Shown here: positions 6,137 to 11,539 of the stretch, in pieces | Layout of the letters: each line of letters starts with the position of its first letter | Position numbering within the stretch: the stretch's first letter is position 1 | From: an uncultured Collinsella sp. | Lineage (GTDB): Bacteria > Actinomycetota > Coriobacteriia > Coriobacteriales > Coriobacteriaceae | NCBI GenBank assembly: GCA_900549655.1 | Contig: UROZ01000058.1 | Coordinates: forward strand, 1-11,539 | Direction: 5' to 3' | DNA length: 11,539 nucleotides | Program-made: the position numbers and the translations under genes | Notes under the pieces: generated by a model | Database searches by the model: none | The model's input: only the letters and a program-made list of their open reading frames with translations | Told to the model about the DNA's origin: nothing

Positions 6137-6205
6137 GGTTCGGATCGTATCGTTCGGGCAGGTTATCCGATATGCCTGATCGCCCTTCCATTCGAAAGGA
6201 CATCC

Positions 6206-7540
6206 ATGTCCCAGTCCTCGACGCCCGCCGTCAGCGATGCCATCTACGACGCATCGTCGCTCGGCCGCCCGCGCATGTTCCTGCTCGGCCTACAGCACCT
6301 GTTTGCCATGTTTGGCGCCACCGTGCTGGTGCCCGTGCTCACCGGCCTCTCGGTATCGGCAACGCTTTTGTTTGCCGGCTTGGGCACGCTGCTGTTCCAC
6401 TTCCTGTCGCGCGGTAAGGTGCCGGCATTTTTGGGCTCATCGTTTGCCTTTATTGCCGGTTATGCCGCAATCGCGCCCAACGGCGAGACCGAGCTTTTGC
6501 CCTACGCCTGCCTGGGCGTAGCTTGTGCCGGTCTGCTCTATCCGGTGCTGGCGGCGCTCTTCCGCGCGTTTGGCGCCAAGCGTGTCATGCGTTTCTTTCC
6601 GCCGGTGGTGACTGGCCCCATCGTCATTTCCATCGGCTTGATCCTGGCAAGTTCCGCTATTGCTAACTGCCAGACCAACTGGCTTGTGGCTGTCAATGGC
6701 GTTGCCGTTATCGTCATCTGCAACATCTGGGGCCGTGGCATGGTCAAGATCGTGCCGATTTTGCTGGGCGTTGTGGTGAGCTATGCCGTTGCGGCTGCGC
6801 TCGGCGAGGTTGATTTCTCGGGCGTTGCCGCCGCTTCGTGGGTCGGTCTGCCCATCGTGTGGGACAACACCGTGTTTGCACTCTTTGGGCCGCAGTTCGA
6901 TAGCGGTCTTGCCACGACGGCCATCATCACCATCATGCCGCTGGCCTTCGCGACCATGATCGAGCATATCGGCGATATCTCTGCTATCGGTTCGACTTGC
7001 GAGCGCAACTACATTGCCGATCCCGGTCTGCATCGCACGCTGCTCGGCGACGGCCTTGCCACGATTCTGGCTTCGCTCTTTGGCGCTCCGGCCAACACTA
7101 CGTATGGTGAGAACACCGGCGTGCTCGCCCTGACGCGCGTGTTCGACCCGCGCGTAATTCGAATTGCCGCGTGTTGCGCCATCGTGCTTTCGTTCTGCCC
7201 CAAGTTCGCGGCTGTCATTGCGGCCATGCCGGCGTGTGTGATCGGCGGTGTGTCGCTCGTGCTCTACGGCATGATCAGCGCTGTGGGCGTCCGCAACCTC
7301 ATCGAGAACCAGGTCGATTTCCAGAACAACCGCAACGTGCTGGTTGCCGCGCTGGTGCTCGTGCTTTCGCTCGGCATCGCGTACAGCACCGCCGGCGCCA
7401 TCGTGTTGGAGCTGGGCGGCGTGACCATTTCGCTGTCCGGCATTGCCGTGGGCTCACTGGTGGGCATTGTGCTCAACGCCATCCTGCCGGGTAACGACTT
7501 TGAGTTTGATGTCTCCGAGCTTGAGGAGGCTGCTGAGTAG
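6206..7540 (+). CDS. uraA: Uracil permease, NCS2 family (UraA/PyrP-like)
   Basis: This is an inner-membrane nucleobase:proton symporter for uracil, 444 residues, nearly all hydrophobic helices in the 14-segment UraA pattern. Diagnostic stretches are QHLFAMFGATVLVPVLTG (30-47), GSSFAFIAGY, MIEHIGDISAIG with E253, and PANTTYGENTGVLALTRV with E302. E253 and E302 correspond in context and spacing (49) to E241 and E290, the uracil-binding glutamates of E. coli UraA. The ANTTYGENTG form points to uracil rather than xanthine/urate transporters. The start has AAAGGA 6 nt upstream. The gene appears to be a single unit ending in a strong terminator. No pyrimidine biosynthesis gene is beside it. The tail is acidic (VSELEEAAE). 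Confidence 0.93.
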   Translation: MSQSSTPAVSDAIYDASSLGRPRMFLLGLQHLFAMFGATVLVPVLTGLSVSATLLFAGLGTLLFHFLSRGKVPAFLGSSFAFIAGYAAIAPNGETELLPYACLGVACAGLLYPVLAALFRAFGAKRVMRFFPPVVTGPIVISIGLILASSAIANCQTNWLVAVNGVAVIVICNIWGRGMVKIVPILLGVVVSYAVAAALGEVDFSGVAAASWVGLPIVWDNTVFALFGPQFDSGLATTAIITIMPLAFATMIEHIGDISAIGSTCERNYIADPGLHRTLLGDGLATILASLFGAPANTTYGENTGVLALTRVFDPRVIRIAACCAIVLSFCPKFAAVIAAMPACVIGGVSLVLYGMISAVGVRNLIENQVDFQNNRNVLVAALVLVLSLGIAYSTAGAIVLELGGVTISLSGIAVGSLVGIVLNAILPGNDFEFDVSELEEAAE

Positions 7541-7565
7541 CAGCTGCGTTCAGCTAAAACAAGAT

Positions 7566-7603
7566 ATGGTGCCCATGCGTATATGCGTGTGGGCACCATT
7601 TTT
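7566..7603 (+). terminator. Intrinsic terminator after the uracil permease gene
   Basis: ATGGTGCCCA (7566-7575) pairs perfectly with TGGGCACCAT (7590-7599); an inner CATGC/GCGTG extension lengthens the stem to about 15 bp. TTTTT (7599-7603) follows. The T run overlaps the stop codon of the convergent esterase gene, and the hairpin may also stop the opposite transcript. Confidence 0.88.
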
Positions 7604-8267
7604 AATGTGTCAGTATCCAGTGGATGCCGCGGGCCATGCGTAAGTCGGTTTGGGCAAAGTGATTGCCGGGGTTGAGCTCCAGCGTTGTTGGAATGCCGCG
7701 CTCGACGAGCAACGTTTCCATCGCGCGTGTGTCGTCGAGTACATGCCGCATCATGCGGTTGGGCGTTTTGGTTTCCTTTTTGCCGAGTGAGAGGTAGACG
7801 GCTTGCGGGCTGCCGGCAAAAGGGGCCGTGCTGGCACGGTCGACAAAGTCGGGAAACCATAGCGACCCCGATGCGCTCGCGGCGCGGTCAAAGGCGTCGG
7901 TTTGCCAGAGGGACCAGAGTGCGAAGAGGCCCGCGAGCGAGTAACCGGCAATGCCGCGCCGGGTGGGCGGTTGAGGAAGCGACGACTCGACCTGGGGGAT
8001 TATCTGATTCAGCAGCTCATCAAGAAAATCGGCAGCTTGGCCGCCGAAAGGCTCGGCATCGCGTACGGTCCCGTCGCATGCCCAGGGGCTCAGCTCGCGA
8101 TTCCAATCGAGCCCGCCAATGGTGACGAAGGCGAATGGCGGACAGTCGAGCTCTCGGCAACACTTATAAACCTCGCTGCCGTCGCCCACGACCACTGGAA
8201 GGTAGATGACAGGCGCGCTTTCCGTATGATTCGAATAAACGGTTATCTGCTTTTGATGCGCTTCCAT
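7602..8267 (-). CDS. Alpha/beta-hydrolase esterase (BesA/IroE-like, COG2819)
   Basis: This is a predicted serine esterase of 221 residues without a signal peptide, so cytoplasmic. The nucleophile elbow is GYSLAG (S110), preceded by RRGIAG, and the likely catalytic His is H203 in GNHFA near the C-terminus. SGSLWFPDF (133-141) and YLSLGKKE (158-165) are typical of the putative-esterase branch that includes Fes/IroE/BesA siderophore esterases and esterase D-like enzymes. The N-terminus is shorter than in Fes-type enzymes. No siderophore genes are visible in the window, so a siderophore role is not supported; the substrate is unknown. The ATG at 8267 has a modest GAGAGAAG upstream. It is convergent with the uracil permease and separated from the surface-protein gene by that gene's terminator, so it is transcribed alone. 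Confidence 0.85.
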   Translation of the reverse strand: MEAHQKQITVYSNHTESAPVIYLPVVVGDGSEVYKCCRELDCPPFAFVTIGGLDWNRELSPWACDGTVRDAEPFGGQAADFLDELLNQIIPQVESSLPQPPTRRGIAGYSLAGLFALWSLWQTDAFDRAASASGSLWFPDFVDRASTAPFAGSPQAVYLSLGKKETKTPNRMMRHVLDDTRAMETLLVERGIPTTLELNPGNHFAQTDLRMARGIHWILTH

Positions 8268-8381
8268 GACGGGCTTCTCTCAGTGTTGTGATATCGGCAG
8301 CCCCAATTGTCGCACGCCAGCGTATGCCGGTTGGGCTAGACCAAAGACAATCTCGTGCATCCCCTGCGGACGCATATGGAA
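8268..8381. other. Intergenic region upstream of the esterase gene, imperfect stem only
   Basis: This stretch should hold the esterase promoter, but no convincing -35/-10 pair is visible on the minus strand. An imperfect inverted repeat is present: AGCCCCAA (8299-8306) against TTGGGCT (8331-8337), with GCACGC/GCGTATGC inside. I see no ORF with a ribosome site. Confidence 0.3.
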
Positions 8382-8417
8382 AACGCCACCGCCGGAGGGG
8401 AGCTCGGCGGTGGCGTT
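8380..8417 (-). terminator. Intrinsic terminator after the surface-protein gene
   Basis: AACGCCACCGCC (8382-8393) and GGCGGTGGCGTT (8406-8417) are perfect 12-bp arms around a 12-nt loop. On the minus strand the stem runs into TTTT (8383-8380). It lies 57 bp after the stop of the large surface-protein gene. Confidence 0.85.
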
Positions 8418-8474
8418 GTTAAACGGTGCTGGGGCTCGGGGCCTTCGCGGGAGCTGCCATGTGCGCAGAGGCGT

Positions 8475-10187
8475 CTAAGAACGCTTACGGCTCGCCATGG
8501 TGCCTGCGGCGATAGCGGCTGTTCCCGCAAGGACGGTTGCCACGATGGCCGCACCCGAGGTGTCGCCGGTTACCGCGAGCACGCCGGTAGTCTTGGCTTT
8601 CGTGGTTGAAGCCGCAACGGCCTTGGTCGGCTTTGAGCCCTCAGGCTTGGGGTTCTGCTTGGACTCCGCGGGCTTGCTTTCTGCGGGCTTGGTCTCGTCG
8701 GGCTTGGGGTCTTCCGGCTTGGCTACCTCGGGAGGTGCGATGGTCGTACTTTTGGCGACTGCTTTGATATAGAGGGAGTCGACCGTGGCGTCGCCCGTGC
8801 CGATGGCTTGGCCTGCCTCGTAGATGCCGTCACGGAGCTTGCGATAGTCAATGACCTTGCCGCCTTCGGGCGTCTTGATGGCGGCGTTCTCAATCTTGAT
8901 GGTGCCGATTGTCTTGCCGTCAGCGCTCATGGCACGGGCAAAGATTGCCGCTGTATCTCCTTCGGCCGTTACCTTGCTGCGGATGATCGAGATGACTGCG
9001 GGTGTGACGCCCTCGCTGGTCTGGGCGATGATGCCGATGTTCTCGCCTTGGGGTTCGCGCCTCGTCTCGCCATCTTGTTTTTCGCTGTAGGGGATGGGGC
9101 CGTCGCCGTTCTCGACATAGCGGGCTATGGCCTTGACAACGGAGTCGCTGATGTAGATGTGGCCGCTCTTCTCGTTGGGTCGATCGTTTCTGGTGGAGAA
9201 TGCAGCCGAAACCTCGCCTTCCGCAAACGCGTCCACGGTGGAGCCGTTCTTGACGACGATGTCGTCCTGGTAGGTGAAGAGGGCGTTGGCGCCACCGTAT
9301 CTGCCTTTACTTGCACGGACCGTCACGTTTGCATGATCGAGGGTGATGCCCTTGTGGGCATAGACGCCATATTCAACACCGTTTACGTTGAGGGAGGCGT
9401 TTGTGGCTGCGAGGCTGCCCTTGGCCTCGACGGCAGCATCTTTCTCGGAGCTTGCCTCGACCGTCCCGCCACCCTTGATGGTGAGGTTCTTGTCGGCTCC
9501 AATACCCTTGTCCTTGGTAGCCCTGGCGGTGACGGCTCCGCTGTCGTCAATCGTGATATTGCCGTTTGCCCTGATGCCATCCGATGCACCCGTGGCGTTG
9601 ACGTTGCCCGAACCTTTGATAGCGAGATCACCTCCGGCATTGATGGCATCAAACCCAGTGCTCGTGGCGTTGACGGATCCGGCTCCGTCGATGTTGATAT
9701 TACCCGTGGAGAGGATAGCGTCCTCAGTAGATGTCACGCTGAGCGTGCCGCCCTCGTCGCCTTGGATATTGAGCTCGGCATTCTCGTTAGTGCCATGAAA
9801 AACGTTGATGCTTTCGATCAATTCGGCGGTGACGATGTTGGTTCCCGAGTAATTCACGTTGAGCTTGCCTGCGGCCTGGATCTCGCCGCCGTTATAGTTG
9901 TTGAGCTTCAAGTCGTCGGCGCCGTCCCACGACCAGGTACCGGCCTCGTCGCTCGCCGCGGTGTTGTACTTGTTGCCGCCGACCTTGACCCATTCCGCTG
10001 CGAGCGAGACGCTCGGCATGAGCAGCGAACTTACCGTGAGCGCGCAGGCCAGACCGCAGACGATGCGGCGCGTCACGCGACGCCAGCTGCCGTGTGCGAG
10101 CAGCGTGCGAGGGCGCACGTCGGGCTCGACAAAATGGGCTCCAGAGGTTTTGTCATTGCGCTTGGGGGTCGTGAACAAGGCGGCCAT
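8475..10187 (-). CDS. Secreted sortase-anchored protein with beta-solenoid (carbohydrate-binding-like) repeats
   Basis: This is a predicted cell-wall-anchored surface protein of 570 residues. The ATG at 10187 is chosen because GGGAG lies 5 nt upstream; in-frame ATGs at 10199, 10205 and 10301 lack a good site. Residues 1-41 form a long basic N-region (RRVTRR at 36-41). A hydrophobic stretch (42-63) then ends in SLA-AEW, a signal-peptidase site. Residues 83-120 (GTWSWDG, LKLNNYNGGEI, LNVNY, TNIVTAE) resemble the start of secreted carbohydrate-binding beta-helix modules from gut bacteria. Residues 143-262 hold five 23-25-residue repeats. A less regular beta-rich part follows to about 480, then a Pro/Lys/Glu linker (484-522, with KPAES repeated). 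The C-terminus has LAVTG (537-541), a hydrophobic segment and RKRS, a sortase signal of the LAxTG type. Ligand and role are unknown; adhesion or glycan binding is an inference. Confidence 0.85.
   Translation of the reverse strand: MAALFTTPKRNDKTSGAHFVEPDVRPRTLLAHGSWRRVTRRIVCGLACALTVSSLLMPSVSLAAEWVKVGGNKYNTAASDEAGTWSWDGADDLKLNNYNGGEIQAAGKLNVNYSGTNIVTAELIESINVFHGTNENAELNIQGDEGGTLSVTSTEDAILSTGNINIDGAGSVNATSTGFDAINAGGDLAIKGSGNVNATGASDGIRANGNITIDDSGAVTARATKDKGIGADKNLTIKGGGTVEASSEKDAAVEAKGSLAATNASLNVNGVEYGVYAHKGITLDHANVTVRASKGRYGGANALFTYQDDIVVKNGSTVDAFAEGEVSAAFSTRNDRPNEKSGHIYISDSVVKAIARYVENGDGPIPYSEKQDGETRREPQGENIGIIAQTSEGVTPAVISIIRSKVTAEGDTAAIFARAMSADGKTIGTIKIENAAIKTPEGGKVIDYRKLRDGIYEAGQAIGTGDATVDSLYIKAVAKSTTIAPPEVAKPEDPKPDETKPAESKPAESKQNPKPEGSKPTKAVAASTTKAKTTGVLAVTGDTSGAAIVATVLAGTAAIAAGTMASRKRS
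9402..9761 (-). repeat. Five 23-25-residue beta-solenoid repeats in the surface protein
   Basis: Residues 143-167, 168-191, 192-214, 215-238 and 239-262 follow a pattern of G-x-G-x-V-x-A, a polar turn with D-a/g-I, then A-x-G-N-l-t-I-k/d. Examples are GSVNATSTGFDAI, GNVNATGASDGI and GTVEASSEKDAAV. The alternation of short strands and Gly/Asp turns is that of a parallel beta-helix. The repeats have diverged at DNA level. Confidence 0.75.
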
Positions 10188-10326
10188 GGTTACTCCCATC
10201 CTCATAGGGCCTATGCGATTAAGCCCAGCATATCTGCAGGATGTAGCCGGCGGTAGTGCCGTTTGGAGGGCAAAATGTCCAAAACTTGGGAAGCACAACA
10301 TCGCGCGTCCGTGCGTTGCCTGGCTT
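10188..10326. other. Upstream region of the surface-protein gene
   Basis: This gap should carry the surface-protein promoter and leader. No convincing promoter pair is visible on the minus strand. A 13-bp palindrome, CATAGG-G-CCTATG (10203-10215), lies 15 bp before the start codon, close to the ribosome site. I see no small ORF. Confidence 0.35.
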
Positions 10327-10368
10327 TAAAAGAAAAGCGCGGAGCCGCTCGATGCGACTCCGCGCTTT
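10327..10368 (-). terminator. Intrinsic terminator after the AzgA-type permease gene
   Basis: AAAGCGCGGAG (10334-10344) and CTCCGCGCTTT (10358-10368) are perfect 11-bp arms, extended inward to about 16 bp with one G-T pair. On the minus strand the stem is followed by a TTTTCTTTT-type tract (down to 10328). It lies 26 bp after the permease stop. Confidence 0.9.
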
Positions 10369-10394
10369 GGTGTTCTGCTTTGGCAGCTTTGCCG

Positions 10395-11539
10395 CTACGC
10401 TACAAAGAAGTAGACGAGGAAGGCGAGGGCTGCGATCCACATGAGCGGCTTGATCTTGGAGGCCTCGCCCTTAAAGAGCGCGACGATCACGTAGGCGATA
10501 AAGCCCAGACCAATGCCGGCAGAGATGGAGTAGGTAAAGGGCACGCCGGCGACAATCATGAACGCCGGGAAACCCTGCGACACGTCGGACCAGTCGATCT
10601 CGGAGGCCTCGCTCATCATGAGGTAGCCGACGTAGACCAGAGCACCGCAGGTGGCGGCGCTGGAAACGATGGTGACGATGGGGGAGAAGAACGCGGCGAG
10701 AATGAACAGCACGCCGGTGGTGACGGAGGTGAGGCCCGTGCGGCCACCGTCGGCGGCGCCGGAAGTGGACTCGACGAAGGTGGTGATGGAGGAGACGCCC
10801 ATAAAGCCACCGGCAGCAGCGGCCACGGAGTCGACGACCAGGATGGGACGGATGTCCTCGACATTGCCGTCCTCGGTCAAGAACTCGCCCTGCTTGGCGA
10901 CGGCCATCGCGGTGCCCATGGTGTCGAAGAAGTCACTCATGAGCAGCGAGAAGGCAACGACGAGCAGCATCGGGTCGGTCAGAACCTTCACGATGGCCAT
11001 GTTGCCGTCTGCGGTGCTGGCAAACGGGGCGCCAAAGGTCGAGAAGTCGAGCGGTGCGATGAGGCCCTCGGGGGCGTGGGTGACGCCCAGCGGGATACCG
11101 GCGATAACGGCGACGATGATGCCGATGAGCAGCGAGCCCGGCACGTTGCGGGAAGCCAGGGCAACCGTCACGATGATGGAGATGATGCCGACGATAAAGG
11201 TGGGGGAGGCGATGTCGCCCAGACCGACGAGCGTACCGGCACCAGCGGTGATGATACCGGCGTCGCACAGGCCGATCATGGCGATGAACAGGCCCAGACC
11301 CACGGAGATGGCGTGGCGCAGGACCACGGGGATGGCGTCCATAATGGCCTCGCGCAGGCCGCACAGGACGAGCAGCAAGATGACGATACCCTCGAGGAGG
11401 ATAACGCTCATGGCCACGTGCCAGTCACCGCCGCACATGGTGGTGGCGATGCCCGCGATCATGGCGTTGATGCCCAGGCCCGAAGCGCAGGCGAGCGGGC
11501 GGTTGGCGAAGATGCCCATGCAGATGGTCATGATGCCGG
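10395..11539 (-). CDS. NCS2-type purine permease, AzgA/PbuG-like, 5' end outside window
   Basis: This is a predicted membrane transporter for adenine, guanine or hypoxanthine. The frame is open to the end of the window. The ATG at 11531 is internal, because the MGIFANRPLACASGLGINA stretch that follows aligns with a segment that sits after the first membrane helices in this family. About 60-90 N-terminal residues are therefore missing, against a usual 430-470. Support comes from GLGINA (the AzgA G-M/L-G-x-NA motif), SDFFDTMGTAMAVAKQ (cytoplasmic signature with D and T), SSITTFVESTSGAADGGRTG (the ES-x-SG substrate region) and a final run of hydrophobic helices ending YFFVA. It is distinct from the UraA branch at 6206-7540. 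Which purine it carries cannot be decided. It ends in a strong terminator. Confidence 0.9.
   Translation of the reverse strand, partial: GIMTICMGIFANRPLACASGLGINAMIAGIATTMCGGDWHVAMSVILLEGIVILLLVLCGLREAIMDAIPVVLRHAISVGLGLFIAMIGLCDAGIITAGAGTLVGLGDIASPTFIVGIISIIVTVALASRNVPGSLLIGIIVAVIAGIPLGVTHAPEGLIAPLDFSTFGAPFASTADGNMAIVKVLTDPMLLVVAFSLLMSDFFDTMGTAMAVAKQGEFLTEDGNVEDIRPILVVDSVAAAAGGFMGVSSITTFVESTSGAADGGRTGLTSVTTGVLFILAAFFSPIVTIVSSAATCGALVYVGYLMMSEASEIDWSDVSQGFPAFMIVAGVPFTYSISAGIGLGFIAYVIVALFKGEASKIKPLMWIAALAFLVYFFVA

Noticed and set aside
6140..6170. Possible pyrimidine-responsive leader before uraA (TCGGAT/ATCCGA stem)
   Set aside because: Only 6 bp around a 19-nt loop, no PyrR-type motif and no terminator before the start codon.
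4959..6203. Long minus-strand ORF of 414 codons opposite the MetE-like gene
   Set aside because: It mirrors a gene with intact zinc ligands, has no recognisable motifs and reads as antisense of GC-rich codons.
8299..8337. Imperfect stem upstream of the esterase as a small RNA or riboswitch
   Set aside because: It needs bulges, matches no riboswitch core I know, and has no promoter or terminator of its own.
8808..10256. Long plus-strand ORF of 482 codons opposite the surface-protein gene
   Set aside because: The minus frame has a signal peptide, repeats, linker, sorting signal and terminator; the plus frame has none of these and its sequence is a shadow of the repeats.
10188..10326. Cyclic-di-GMP riboswitch controlling the surface protein
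   Set aside because: I looked for the conserved GEMM core in the leader on the minus strand and did not find it.
1..11539. CRISPR array, transposon ends, phage or defence genes
   Set aside because: No spaced direct repeats, transposase motifs or nuclease/helicase genes were seen; the genes are metabolic, transport, regulatory or surface.

Overview
The window looks like chromosome of a high-GC Gram-positive gut bacterium. The best guess is an actinobacterium of the Collinsella/Coriobacteriia type. The basis is GC-rich coding sequence, AGGAGG-type ribosome binding sites, a wall-anchored protein with an LAxTG sorting signal (the form linked to actinobacterial class E sortases), and the gene complement. 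The genus is an inference; no marker gene is present.

Layout. (1) 2-745 (+): the 3' part of a patatin-like phospholipase gene, ending before a perfect inverted repeat. (2) 847-2723 (-): a compact thiamine operon, thiM - MTH1187-type thiamine-binding protein - thiE, with translationally coupled junctions. A TPP riboswitch (2788-2880), an intrinsic terminator (2746-2775) and a small hairpin over the thiM ribosome binding site precede it. The true thiM start is a GTG at 2723. (3) 2979-4794 (+): a Cof-type HAD phosphatase and a LysR regulator of the MtaR/CpsY kind, 10 bp apart. A perfect 11-bp-arm palindrome sits midway between this operon and the divergent thi operon. (4) 4950-6083 (+): a short MetE-like (YxjG/YxjH-type) methyltransferase whose upstream region carries a TATAG-N7-CTATA dyad, the architecture of the streptococcal MET box. 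(5) 6206-7540 (+): a uracil permease with a strong terminator. (6) 7602-8267 (-): an alpha/beta-hydrolase esterase. (7) 8475-10187 (-): a secreted, sortase-anchored protein with 24-residue beta-solenoid repeats and its own terminator. (8) 10395 to the window end (-): an AzgA-type purine permease, 5' end missing, with a terminator.

How it works together. The thi genes fit riboswitch-controlled salvage: ThiM phosphorylates hydroxyethylthiazole and ThiE joins it to HMP-PP; no thiC, thiD or thiG is seen here. The LysR gene and the MetE-like gene form a likely regulator-target pair for methionine metabolism. The two nucleobase permeases, uracil and probably purine, add to a picture of a scavenging gut commensal. 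The surface protein is the most accessory-looking gene. I see no insertion sequence, CRISPR array, tRNA or rRNA gene. The longest gene-free stretches are about 207 bp (8268-8474 and 10188-10394).
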